A stretch of 64,000 nt of DNA from Alcaligenes faecalis (GTDB lineage: Bacteria > Pseudomonadota > Gammaproteobacteria > Burkholderiales > Burkholderiaceae_B), in contig NZ_CP168006.1 in NCBI RefSeq assembly GCF_041521385.1, positions 186,001 through 250,000 on the forward strand, written 5' to 3'. Positions within the stretch are counted from its first letter, which is position 1. Every line of letters starts with the position of its first letter. The translations under genes and the position numbers were made by a program. Below, piece by piece: positions 48,962 to 57,607 of the stretch. The notes below the pieces were generated by a model, which was given only the letters and a program-made list of their open reading frames with translations, was not told the DNA's origin and ran no database searches.

Positions 48962-51889
48962 ATGTATTTGCTCGTGATCCTAGCACTGCCGTTCATCGGT
49001 AGTTTGCTATCTTCCTTGATGCCCGCGAACTCTCGCAAACTCCAAGCATCTCTTGCGGGCGCTGTTGCCGTTACCTGCACCTTATTGACTCTCTACGCCT
49101 ATCCAGACATTGCGCGCGGAGAAATAGTAGAGTCGTCACGCTCCTGGATCCCTGCTCATGGCCTGACCTTCAAACTGCGCATGGACGGCTATGCCTGGCT
49201 GTTCAGTATCATCATTACCGCCATGGGGGCCTTGATTGCCCTTTATGCGCATTACTACCTGTCGGCCCAAGATCCGGTCCGGCGCTTTTTTTCCTTTCTG
49301 CAAGCCTTCATGGGTTCGATGCTGGGAGTGGTACTGTCGGGCAACCTGATTCAGTTGGTCGTATTTTGGGAGCTGACAAGTATCTCCTCCTTCATGCTGA
49401 TCGCCTATTGGTATCACCGCATGGATGCGCGCCGGGGCGCGCGCATGTCGCTGATCATTACAGGTACTGGGGGGTTCTGCTTACTGGCGGGTGTGCTCAT
49501 GCTTGGCCAGGCCGCTGGCAGTTATGACCTGAGCGTGGTTCTGGAGTCGGGCGAGCAGATTCGCAACCATCCTTGGTATACCGGGATGCTGGTCCTGATT
49601 GCCTTGGGCGCGCTCACTAAAAGCGCCCAGTTCCCCTTTCATATCTGGCTACCTCATGCCATGGCCGCCCCCACTCCCGTGTCGGCGTATTTACACTCGG
49701 CCACCATGGTCAAGGCCGGAGTATTCCTGTTGGCACGCCTGTGGCCCGCGCTGTCTGGAACGACTGAATGGGCTGTCATTATTGGTGGCGCGGGTCTGTG
49801 CTCTCTGACGCTGGGGGCCTACGTCGCCATGTTCCAGCGGGATATGAAAGGCGTGCTGGCCTACTCCACGATTAGTCACCTGGGTCTGATTACCTTGCTG
49901 CTGGGCCTGAACAGCCCGCTTGCGCTGGTCGCGGCGCTGTTTCACATGATGAACCATGCCACCTTCAAGGCCTCTTTGTTCATGGCAGCCGGTATCGTGG
50001 ACCACGAAACAGGTACCCGTAACCTGAATCGGCTATCAGGTCTACGTCACGCCATGCCCTTGACGGCCACTCTGGCGACCGTCGCTGCGGCCGCCATGGC
50101 TGGCGTCCCCCTGTTGAATGGCTTTATTTCCAAGGAAATGTTCTTTGCCGAGACCATTCTGGCCGGTAACGGCAATACCTGGGAGTACGCCCTACCCATT
50201 GTTGCAGTCATTGCCGGGGCCTTTAGCGTTGCCTATTCCCTCCGCTTTATCGCTCAGGTCTTCTTTGGCCCCGTCGCCACCGACTTGCCACGAGAGCCGC
50301 ATGAGCCCCCTCGCCGCATGTTGATCCCCAGTGCTATTTTGGTACTGACCTGTTTATTGGTCGGCATGATTCCCAGCCTGACTTTTGGTCCCTTCCTGCA
50401 TACGGCGGCCAACGCTATTCTGGGCGCTGAAATGCCCCAATACAATCTGGCCGTCTGGCATGGTTTCAACCTGCCCTTGATCATGAGCCTGCTTGCCACC
50501 GGCATGGGCGTCCTCTTCGTTCTGATCATCAACCGCTTCTACAAAAACCGTCAAGGCCGTACACCCTTGCTAAACCGTGCCGATGGCCGGCGCTTCTTTG
50601 AGCTGGCCATGGAGTATCTGGAAGTGGCCGCAAACTGGGCGGTAGGCAAGCTCTACTCACCACGCCTGCAACGTCAGATGCTGTTGATTGTGGTGGCCAC
50701 CCTGTGCGTTGCCGCCTTGCCCCTGGTCCGTGGAAACTGGTTCAAATCCACCATTTCCACACCTATCGATCCCTTCTTTGCCCTGATGTGGGTAGTGGGA
50801 ATTGCCTGCGCGATTGGTGCGGCCCGTCAAGCCAAGTTCCACCGTCCAGCCTCCTTGCTGCTGTCTGGCGGGGCAGGTCTGGTTACCAGCCTGACCTTTG
50901 CCTGGCTGTCGGCCCCTGACCTGGCCCTGACTCAATTGGCCGTGGAAGTCGTCACCGTTGTGCTGATTTTGCTGGGCCTGCGCTGGTTGCCACAGCGAGT
51001 CAGCGATATGCCCGGCAACCAGGACAAGAGTGCCCGCGCCCTGCTCCGCCGCAGCCGCGACTTGATTATTGCCATTCTGGCCGGTTGCGGTATTGCAGCC
51101 CTGGCCTACGCCATGATGACGCGCCCTCACCCCAGCGGCATCTCGCCCTTTTTTATCGAGAAAGCACTGCCACTGGGCGGCGGGGCCAACGTAGTCAACG
51201 TGATTCTGGTTGACTTCCGTGGCTTCGATACCTTTGGCGAAATCGTGGTACTGGCTATTGTGGCCTTGACGGTCTTTGCCCTGCTGCGTCGATTCCGTCC
51301 GCCTATTGAAGCCATCGCCCAGCCTCTGGCCCGTCGCCAAAACGTCAAGGATAGCCGTGAAGCCGTCTTTGTCGAGCCCGACCCCAAAACTGCCCTGCCC
51401 GAAGGCATCATGCAGATTCCTGCCGTCTTGCTGCGCTTGTTACTGCCTATCTCTACGCTGATCGCCTTGTACTTCCTGCTGCGCGGGCACAACCTGCCTG
51501 GTGGTGGTTTTGTGGGAGGCCTGATCATGGCAACCGGCATTATCTTGCAGTACATGGTCAGCGGCGTGGTGTGGATGGAGTCCCGCCCCCTGATTCAGCC
51601 GCAAACCTGGATTGGCTTGGGCCTGCTGACCGCCGGTGTGGCCGCCATGCTGGTCTGGGCCTTTAACAAGCCCTTCCTGTCCGCCCAAAGCTGGGATCTG
51701 CATCTGCCCCTGATTGGTGATGTGCATACCTCCAGCGCACTGATTTTTGACATCGGCGTGTTCATGCTGGTGATTGGCTCCACCATCCTGATTTTGATCG
51801 CATTGGCCCACCAGTCTCTACGGTTTTATCGCAAACTGCCGTCGTTGCAATCCGCCTCGAACGCTGCATCCGGGATGGAGGAAAAATAA
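48962..51889 (+). CDS. mrpA: Mrp-type Na+/H+ antiporter subunit A with fused subunit B domain
   Basis: This is the large subunit (975 residues) of the cation/proton antiporter also called Pha or Mnh. The N-terminal two thirds is a complex I NuoL-like core (proton-conducting quinone/antiporter domain), with LVVFWELTSISSFMLIAYWY, LTKSAQFPFHIWLPHAMAAP and TPVSAYLHSATMVKAGVFLL. It is followed by the MrpA-specific domain (LSAPDLALTQLAVEVVTVVL, VNVILVDFRGFDTFGEIVVL). The last ~150 residues are an MnhB domain (YFLLRGHNLPGGGFVGGLIM), so A and B are one protein as in PhaAB. GGAG lies five bases before the ATG. It is the first gene of mrpA-C-D-E-F-G. Confidence 0.96.
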   Translation: MYLLVILALPFIGSLLSSLMPANSRKLQASLAGAVAVTCTLLTLYAYPDIARGEIVESSRSWIPAHGLTFKLRMDGYAWLFSIIITAMGALIALYAHYYLSAQDPVRRFFSFLQAFMGSMLGVVLSGNLIQLVVFWELTSISSFMLIAYWYHRMDARRGARMSLIITGTGGFCLLAGVLMLGQAAGSYDLSVVLESGEQIRNHPWYTGMLVLIALGALTKSAQFPFHIWLPHAMAAPTPVSAYLHSATMVKAGVFLLARLWPALSGTTEWAVIIGGAGLCSLTLGAYVAMFQRDMKGVLAYSTISHLGLITLLLGLNSPLALVAALFHMMNHATFKASLFMAAGIVDHETGTRNLNRLSGLRHAMPLTATLATVAAAAMAGVPLLNGFISKEMFFAETILAGNGNTWEYALPIVAVIAGAFSVAYSLRFIAQVFFGPVATDLPREPHEPPRRMLIPSAILVLTCLLVGMIPSLTFGPFLHTAANAILGAEMPQYNLAVWHGFNLPLIMSLLATGMGVLFVLIINRFYKNRQGRTPLLNRADGRRFFELAMEYLEVAANWAVGKLYSPRLQRQMLLIVVATLCVAALPLVRGNWFKSTISTPIDPFFALMWVVGIACAIGAARQAKFHRPASLLLSGGAGLVTSLTFAWLSAPDLALTQLAVEVVTVVLILLGLRWLPQRVSDMPGNQDKSARALLRRSRDLIIAILAGCGIAALAYAMMTRPHPSGISPFFIEKALPLGGGANVVNVILVDFRGFDTFGEIVVLAIVALTVFALLRRFRPPIEAIAQPLARRQNVKDSREAVFVEPDPKTALPEGIMQIPAVLLRLLLPISTLIALYFLLRGHNLPGGGFVGGLIMATGIILQYMVSGVVWMESRPLIQPQTWIGLGLLTAGVAAMLVWAFNKPFLSAQSWDLHLPLIGDVHTSSALIFDIGVFMLVIGSTILILIALAHQSLRFYRKLPSLQSASNAASGMEEK

Positions 51890-52230
51890 TGGAAATCGTG
51901 CTTTCAATTGCGATTGGTGTTCTGGCCGGCTCAGGCGTCTGGCTGCTGCTGCGCCCACGTACCTTTCAGGTCATCATGGGACTGGCTTTAGTGTCCTATG
52001 CCGTGAATCTGTTCATCTTCAGCATGGGCAGACTCAAAATCAGTGCCGCTCCTGTTATCAACGCCAGCAATCTGGGGGCAGACTATGCGGACCCCCTGCC
52101 CCAGGCCCTGGTGTTGACCGCGATTGTGATTGGCTTTGCCACCACCGCCTTGTTTCTGGTCGTCATTCTGGCCAATCGCGGCCTGAGCGGCACTGACCAC
52201 GTTGATGGCCGCGAGGAAGACGACCTGTGA
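51889..52230 (+). CDS. mrpC: Mrp antiporter subunit C
   Basis: This is a 113-residue, three-TM protein homologous to complex I NuoK. It shows TFQVIMGLALVSYAVNLFIF near residue 24 and DPLPQALVLTAIVIGFATTA near 67, the standard MnhC/PhaC marks. It begins at the last base of mrpA's stop codon (TAATGG), so translation is tightly coupled. It is an essential membrane part of the hetero-oligomeric antiporter. Confidence 0.96.
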   Translation: MEIVLSIAIGVLAGSGVWLLLRPRTFQVIMGLALVSYAVNLFIFSMGRLKISAAPVINASNLGADYADPLPQALVLTAIVIGFATTALFLVVILANRGLSGTDHVDGREEDDL

Positions 52231-53861
52231 GTCTACTCAACCAACACTTGCCCGTCTTACCCGTTGCCATCCCCATGGTAGCGGCGGCACTGATGGTGAT
52301 GCTTCGCGACAAGCGCCGTCACTACAAACTGCTGATCGCCTTTGGCTCCTTATTGGCCCAATTGTTTTGTGCCGTATATCTATTGTTACTGGCCGACGGC
52401 ACACTGCCCCCGATCTGGCCGCAATCCGTTGGTGTTTACCTGCTCGGTGACTGGCCCGCCCCCTTTGGGATTGTGCTGGTCGTTGACCGGCTGGCCGCTT
52501 TCTTGCTGGTGCTGACCAATGTGCTGGCCTTTTGCTGTTGGTTCTATTCACTAGCCCGCTGGGATCGCGTAGGGGTGCATTTCCATTCCTTGTTCCAGTT
52601 GCTTCTAATGGGCTTGAATGGCGCTTTCCTGACGGGTGACCTGTTCAATCTATTTGTATTTTTCGAGGTTTTGCTGGCTGCGTCCTACGGTCTGATGCTG
52701 CACGGCTCAGGCGCCGCCCGCGTCAGTGCCGGACTGCACTACATTGCCGTCAACCTGATCTCCTCCTTCTTGCTGCTGATCGCCATCGCCCTGATTTACG
52801 GTGTCACTGGTACCCTGAACATGGCCGATTTAGCCCTACGTGCCGGCTCCATGCCCGACGCAGACCGCCTGGTGTTTGAATCCGCCATGGCCATCCTGGG
52901 TATCGCCTTCCTGATCAAAGCCGCCGCCTGGCCGTTGAACTTCTGGCTGCCCAATGCCTACGGCAATGCCAGTGCTCCGGTCGCTGCCATGTTCGCCATC
53001 ATGACCAAGGTGGGCATTTACGCACTGCTGCGTATCGGCTCCCTGCTACTTCCCACGGGAGCCCCTGCCGCCTTTGGCGTAGCCTGGATGTTCCCGGCAG
53101 GTATTGCCACGCTAGCCTTCGGCGCTATCGGCGTAATGGCCGCACAACAACCCGAACGACTGGCCGGTTATTGCATCATTGTGTCCTCTGGCACCTTGCT
53201 GGCCGCTCTGGGTATGCCAGGAGTCATTCTGACAGGCCCTGCCCTGTATTACATGCTGAGCAGTGTACTGGCTCTGGGTGCATTTTTCCTGCTGTTGGAG
53301 CTGGTCAGCCGCACCAAACCCTTTGGTGCCGATCTGCTGGCCGTCAGCCAGGAAGTCTTTGATCTGGACGACCCGGAGTCCGACGACAATAGCGACGACG
53401 TGGTCGGCGTGGCCATCCCCGGCGTAATGGTGTTTCTGGGCATATCCTTTATTGCCTGTGCCTTACTGATAGTGGGCTTGCCACCGCTCTCTGGCTTTGT
53501 TGCCAAACTGTCCTTGCTGACAGCCGCCCTGAAAGCCTCGGGCCAGTCGCCCGAACCGCTGAACGCCTGGATTCTGACAGCCGCTGTGCTGATCTCAGGA
53601 GTGGCCGGTTTAATTGCCATGGTACGTGTGGGCATCCGTCTGTTCTGGAGCAATAGTTCCTTGACAATTCCCCGCCTGAAGCTGATCGAAGCTACACCCA
53701 TTGCCAGCATTATTGTTGCTTGCGCGATCTTGAGCTGGTATGCCGGCCCCATCACAACGTACCTCGAACAGACGGCACAACAGTTGGATGAGCCTCGTAT
53801 TTACATCGGCTCGGTCTTGCGGCAAAACCCCGTGCGTTCTGTCCAGGCGGAGGGATTCTGA
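52227..53861 (+). CDS. mrpD: Mrp antiporter subunit D
   Basis: This is a 544-residue, 14-TM protein of the NuoM/NuoN-like antiporter family. Marks are LLVLTNVLAFCCWFYSLARW, FNLFVFFEVLLAASYGLMLH, KAAAWPLNFWLPNAYGNASA and PVAAMFAIMTKVGIYALLRI. The start codon is GTG (GTGA overlap with the mrpC stop). A cytoplasmic loop near residues 373-395 is very acidic (DLDDPESDDNSDDVVG), an addition I do not know from short homologues. Confidence 0.95.
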   Translation: MSLLNQHLPVLPVAIPMVAAALMVMLRDKRRHYKLLIAFGSLLAQLFCAVYLLLLADGTLPPIWPQSVGVYLLGDWPAPFGIVLVVDRLAAFLLVLTNVLAFCCWFYSLARWDRVGVHFHSLFQLLLMGLNGAFLTGDLFNLFVFFEVLLAASYGLMLHGSGAARVSAGLHYIAVNLISSFLLLIAIALIYGVTGTLNMADLALRAGSMPDADRLVFESAMAILGIAFLIKAAAWPLNFWLPNAYGNASAPVAAMFAIMTKVGIYALLRIGSLLLPTGAPAAFGVAWMFPAGIATLAFGAIGVMAAQQPERLAGYCIIVSSGTLLAALGMPGVILTGPALYYMLSSVLALGAFFLLLELVSRTKPFGADLLAVSQEVFDLDDPESDDNSDDVVGVAIPGVMVFLGISFIACALLIVGLPPLSGFVAKLSLLTAALKASGQSPEPLNAWILTAAVLISGVAGLIAMVRVGIRLFWSNSSLTIPRLKLIEATPIASIIVACAILSWYAGPITTYLEQTAQQLDEPRIYIGSVLRQNPVRSVQAEGF

Positions 53862-54346
53862 TGCGACGTTATACCAAACATCTGTTCCTGCCCTTGCTGC
53901 TACTGGGGCTGTGGCTGCTGCTAAATGACTCGCTCTCAGCCGGTTATGTGGTGTTGGGCCTATTCCTGGCCATCGCCTTGAGTTTGGCCGCCATTCCTTT
54001 CCGTCCGGTTAAAGCCAGCATCCGCCATCCCTTTCTGGCCTTGAAACTCGTCTGCCAAGTAACCAGGGACATTGTGCTGTCCAATATTGCCGTCGGCCAT
54101 CTGGTGTTGAAAGGTAGCAAGGCACCTCGTCCCGGTTTTTTAGCCATTCCCCTGCGACTCACTGACCCGCATGCTCTGGCTGCCTTGGCCTGCATCATCA
54201 CCTACACACCAGGTACCGTCTGGGCCGGCTTTGATTATGAAACCCGTATCCTGAGCCTGCATATTCTGGACTTACAAGACGAGCAGGTCTGGTTAGACAC
54301 TATTCAGAAGCGTTATCAAGAACCGCTACTGGAGATTTTCCAATGA
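53861..54346 (+). CDS. mrpE: Mrp antiporter subunit E
   Basis: This is a 161-residue membrane protein of the MnhE/PhaE family, the subunit without a complex I counterpart. It has two membrane segments in the first 45 residues (FLPLLLLGLWLLLNDSLSAG and YVVLGLFLAIALSLAAIPFR), then the soluble domain with ALACIITYTPGTVWAGFDYE and LSLHILDLQDEQVW. The ATG overlaps the mrpD stop (TGATG) and its own stop overlaps mrpF by four bases. Confidence 0.95.
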   Translation: MRRYTKHLFLPLLLLGLWLLLNDSLSAGYVVLGLFLAIALSLAAIPFRPVKASIRHPFLALKLVCQVTRDIVLSNIAVGHLVLKGSKAPRPGFLAIPLRLTDPHALAALACIITYTPGTVWAGFDYETRILSLHILDLQDEQVWLDTIQKRYQEPLLEIFQ

Positions 54347-54624
54347 TAGACATTGTTTACTGGGCCTGTCAGTTTGCCCTGGGCTGCTTTGTCCTGGGCA
54401 TGGGCTGCGCTGTCATCCGCTTGCTAAAAGGCCCTTCCGCTGCCGACCGCGTGCTGGCGCTGGACACCATGTACATCAACGGCATGCTGGCCCTGTTAGC
54501 CCTGGGCATCCGTTTTGACTCCACCTTGTACTTTGATATCGCCTTGCTCATTGCCCTGTTTGGTTTCGTTGGGTCGGCAGCGATGGCAAAGTTTCTGCTA
54601 CGCGCCGAGGTGATCGAACCATGA
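54343..54624 (+). CDS. mrpF: Mrp antiporter subunit F
   Basis: This is a 93-residue, three-TM subunit. Visible is CAVIRLLKGPSAADRVLALD, the MnhF signature with a conserved Asp, then YINGMLALLALGIRFDSTLY and FDIALLIALFGFVGSAAMAK. It overlaps mrpE by four bases and mrpG by four. It is required for the function of the complex in the species studied. Confidence 0.95.
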   Translation: MIDIVYWACQFALGCFVLGMGCAVIRLLKGPSAADRVLALDTMYINGMLALLALGIRFDSTLYFDIALLIALFGFVGSAAMAKFLLRAEVIEP

Positions 54625-55049
54625 ATACGACTTTGTTGCCTTGGTGGCTGGCCATCCCGGTCGCCCTTTTACTGGTACTGAGCGGCATCGTGGCGCTGGT
54701 GGGATCGGCTGGCCTGCTACGCTTCAAGCATTTTTACTCCCGCATCCACGCCCCCACCATGGGCAATACGCTGGGTACATTTTTTATGGTGCTAGCCGTG
54801 GCGATCAGCGCCAGCCACCTAATGAGCCGCCCTATCCTGCACCCGCTCATCCTGAGTGTCCTCTTGATCATTACCTCGCCAGTGACAACCATCCTTCTGA
54901 TGCGCGCTGCCATCAAGCGAGAGCATCGCCAGCGCCTGGCTGAATATGGCCCGGATGAACCGGGCTACCTGGACATGCCGCACAAAGCGCCTCTTCCCAC
55001 AGAAGTACTCGAACCGCACGCCAACGACCAGAGTCAGGTCAAGAAGTAA
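54621..55049 (+). CDS. mrpG: Mrp antiporter subunit G
   Basis: This is a 142-residue, three-TM last subunit of the antiporter. The MnhG marks SGIVALVGSAGLLRFKHFYS, RIHAPTMGNTLGTFFMVLAV and a third TM (ILHPLILSVLLIITSPVTTI) are present. The polar C-terminal tail is longer than in many homologues (about 35 residues). It overlaps mrpF by four bases. A hairpin at 55113-55139 may end the operon. Confidence 0.95.
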   Translation: MNTTLLPWWLAIPVALLLVLSGIVALVGSAGLLRFKHFYSRIHAPTMGNTLGTFFMVLAVAISASHLMSRPILHPLILSVLLIITSPVTTILLMRAAIKREHRQRLAEYGPDEPGYLDMPHKAPLPTEVLEPHANDQSQVKK

Positions 55050-55112
55050 GCGTTTAGAAAAAGTTTATTACCCCCACTAGCCACTGCTCTACTTATACTA
55101 CTGTGTGTCTAT

Positions 55113-55139
55113 TGCGTATCGGGGAATGCCCCATACGCA
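55113..55139 (+). terminator. hairpin after the mrp operon
   Basis: TGCGTAT-C-GGGG pairs with CCCC-ATACGCA around an AATG loop (11 pairs, one bulged C). It is 64 bases after mrpG. The following GTCACCTTTG is a poor U-tract, so this may instead be a leader structure of the next gene. Confidence 0.45.
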
Positions 55140-55234
55140 GTCACCTTTGAGGCTTTGCAGCCTGCTGGTCATCCCTTCTCGTTACAGTGCTCGCCAAGCC
55201 GTTAATTCTCTTAGCAAGTTAAGGAGTGAGATCG

Positions 55235-55612
55235 ATGAGTCTACGTCTACGCCCATCCCGAATTCTGAATGCAAGCTTGCTCAGCTTAGGTTTGCTATCG
55301 TCCGCAGCCTGGGCTCAAACCCCGTCGCAAGACTACCACCGCGATATCCAGCGTTGCGAGCAATTCACCGGGGAGCAACGCACCACTTGCCGTCGCGAAG
55401 CTGGTGCCGCCCTGCAAGCCGAGCGTCAGCACAAGCTGGACAAACGCGATCACAACATGGATGCCAACCGTCAGGCGCGTTGCCATCGTCTACCCGCTGA
55501 TCGCCAGCAAGATTGCCTGAAAGCCATGACCGGCCAGGACACAACCGTGCGCGGTAGCGTAGAAGGCGGCGGTATTCTGCGCGAAACAACGACTGTGGTG
55601 CCTGCTCCGTAA
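55235..55612 (+). CDS. small periplasmic protein with four cysteines
   Basis: I do not recognise this 125-residue protein. A signal peptide (about 1-27, ending SSAAWA) is followed by a mature protein rich in Arg, Gln, Asp and Cys: CEQFTGEQRTTCRREAG, ERQHKLDKRDHNM and CHRLPADRQQDCLKAMTGQD. The two CxxxxxxxxxxC-type pairs suggest disulfides. The C-terminal ~25 residues are Gly/Thr-rich (VRGSVEGGGILRETTTVVPA). AAGGAG lies eight bases before the ATG at 55235; a GTG nine bases earlier overlaps that SD and is rejected. A strong terminator follows. It is probably an envelope stress or small structural protein; function unknown. Confidence 0.75.
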   Translation: MSLRLRPSRILNASLLSLGLLSSAAWAQTPSQDYHRDIQRCEQFTGEQRTTCRREAGAALQAERQHKLDKRDHNMDANRQARCHRLPADRQQDCLKAMTGQDTTVRGSVEGGGILRETTTVVPAP

Positions 55613-55656
55613 GCCTGTTGTGCTGCAGACTGCCCGAACAGGTAGCCGCATAAAAG

Positions 55657-55680
55657 GAATGGGCCTTTTCAGGCCCATTC
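55657..55680. terminator. bidirectional terminator between the periplasmic gene and kup
   Basis: GAATGGGCC and GGCCCATTC form a nine-base stem with a six-base loop (TTTTCA). The plus strand continues TTCATTTC and the minus strand continues CTTTTATG, so it can serve both convergent genes. Confidence 0.8.
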
Positions 55681-55717
55681 TTCATTTCTACTGGCGGTTT
55701 TTTCGAGCACTATCCAT

Positions 55718-57604
55718 CTACAGCTCCACCTGTATACCCATCTCCACCACACGATTAGGCGGAATCTTGAAAAAGCGGGTACTGCGGCTGGCATTTCGAG
55801 CCATGAATGCAAACAAGCGACGACGCCAGCCCAAATACCAAGGTTGACGCGACTGAATCATCACTGTCTGACGCGACAGGAAATAGGACGTTTGCATAGG
55901 CTCCAGATTCAACTCCGGGTGCTCCAGGGCAATCTGCTCCAGCAATTGCGGCACATTAGGCTCCTGCTTGAAGCCCCAGGACGCCACCGCCTGCCAACTG
56001 CCACGGCTAAGGCGTTGCAAAGCATAACGCTCCCCAAACGGAACATAAGGCACACCGGCACTCGTCACGGTCAGGAACAAGACCTGCTCGTGCAGAACCT
56101 TATTGTGCTTCAGGTTATGCAATAAGGCCGGAGGCACAGAGTCGGGAATCGTGCTCATAAACACCGCCGTACCCGGCACACGGGTCGGAGCATACTCCTC
56201 CAGATTCAACAAAAACTCTTTCAGCGGCTGCTTGTTCTCCAGCAAGCGTTCGTGCAAAGCAGCGCGCCCTTGACGCCAGGTCAACATCAGGCCCAACAAC
56301 ACGGAGCCCACCAACAAGGGCAGCCAGCCACCCTCCATGATCTTGAGCGCATTGGCCGAAAACAAAAGCACGTCCAGAACCAGAAAGATCCCCAACAAAC
56401 CCAACCAGGCCCAGCGTTTGACTCCGCTGGCACGGCGCGGCAGCAAAAGCAAAGCCAGCAAACTGGTCATCAACATGGTGCCTGTGACGGCAAAACCATA
56501 CGCATGGGCCAGACGATCGGAGGAGCCAAAGCTCAGAACCAGAATCATCACGGCCACACACAGCAGCAAATTCACACGCGGCAGATAAATCTGCCCTTCT
56601 TCTTTTGCCGAAGTATGTTGAATTATCATGCGCGGCCAGAACCCAAGCTGAACGGCCTGGCGGGTCACAGAGAAAGCGCCAGAAATCACGGACTGGGACG
56701 CAATCACCGTCGCGACCGTGGCCAACATGACCATGGGCACCAAAGCCCAGTTAGGAGCCAGGAAAAAGAAAGGATTACGAATTGCCGTCGGATCAGAAAT
56801 CAGCAAGGCCCCTTGACCGAAATAGCACAAAACCAGACAAGGCATCACGATCATGAACCAGGCTTTGCGTATCAAGGGACGACCAAAATGCCCCATATCG
56901 GCATACAAGGCCTCGGCACCGGTTAACGCCAGTACCAGCGCCCCCAGCAGCAAAAAGGTTTGCCAGGGTGCTTCAGCCACAAAGGCCACGGCCCAACGAG
57001 GATCCAAAGCCAGCAAGACTTGCGGGTGCTCAATAACACGCCATAACCCCAACCCACCCAACACCAGAAACCAGGTCAGCATAATAGGGCCGAACAGCTT
57101 GCCCATGGTCCCCGTGCCGTGCGACTGAATCAAGAACAAGGCCAGCAACACTCCCAGCGACAGTGGCACAATCCAGGGATCCAGCACATGGGATACCATC
57201 CCTATGCCCTCCAGCGCAGACATCACAGAGATGGCTGGTGTGATGATACTGTCTCCGTAAAACAAGGCCGCGCCGATCAGCCCCAGCACCACAATGATCT
57301 GACGACGTGGCCCTTGAATGGCGCGTGCAGCCAGCTCCATGAGTGCCAACGTACCGCCCTCCCCCTTATTGTCCAGGCGCAACACCACCGTGACATACTT
57401 GATAGAGACCACCACCGTCAACAGCCAGAACAACAAGGACAACACCCCATAGACCTGCTCGGCGCCGGGCTGTCCATAAGGACTCAAGGCCACTTTCATG
57501 GTGTAGAGCGGGCTGGTTCCAATATCGCCGTACACCACGCCTAACGCGCCCATCAACAAGGCGGCCTGAGCCGCTTTTTTGGGGTTTTCTGTTGCTGTGT
57601 TCAA
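55718..57604 (-). CDS. kup: KUP-family potassium transporter
   Basis: This is a 628-residue potassium:proton symporter with 12 TMs and a C-terminal cytoplasmic domain. Characteristic pieces are LMGALGVVYGDIGTSPLYTM, SIKYVTVVLRLDNKGEGGTL, IITPAISVMSALEGIGMVSH, LFGPIMLTWFLVLGGLGLWR, ALVLALTGAEALYADMGHFG and VIASQSVISGAFSVTRQAVQ. The ATG is three bases after the sensor kinase stop, so kup appears to be the output gene of this two-component operon. Length and motifs are normal for the family. Confidence 0.95.
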   Translation of the reverse strand: MNTATENPKKAAQAALLMGALGVVYGDIGTSPLYTMKVALSPYGQPGAEQVYGVLSLLFWLLTVVVSIKYVTVVLRLDNKGEGGTLALMELAARAIQGPRRQIIVVLGLIGAALFYGDSIITPAISVMSALEGIGMVSHVLDPWIVPLSLGVLLALFLIQSHGTGTMGKLFGPIMLTWFLVLGGLGLWRVIEHPQVLLALDPRWAVAFVAEAPWQTFLLLGALVLALTGAEALYADMGHFGRPLIRKAWFMIVMPCLVLCYFGQGALLISDPTAIRNPFFFLAPNWALVPMVMLATVATVIASQSVISGAFSVTRQAVQLGFWPRMIIQHTSAKEEGQIYLPRVNLLLCVAVMILVLSFGSSDRLAHAYGFAVTGTMLMTSLLALLLLPRRASGVKRWAWLGLLGIFLVLDVLLFSANALKIMEGGWLPLLVGSVLLGLMLTWRQGRAALHERLLENKQPLKEFLLNLEEYAPTRVPGTAVFMSTIPDSVPPALLHNLKHNKVLHEQVLFLTVTSAGVPYVPFGERYALQRLSRGSWQAVASWGFKQEPNVPQLLEQIALEHPELNLEPMQTSYFLSRQTVMIQSRQPWYLGWRRRLFAFMARNASRSTRFFKIPPNRVVEMGIQVEL

Positions 57605-57607
57605 GGC

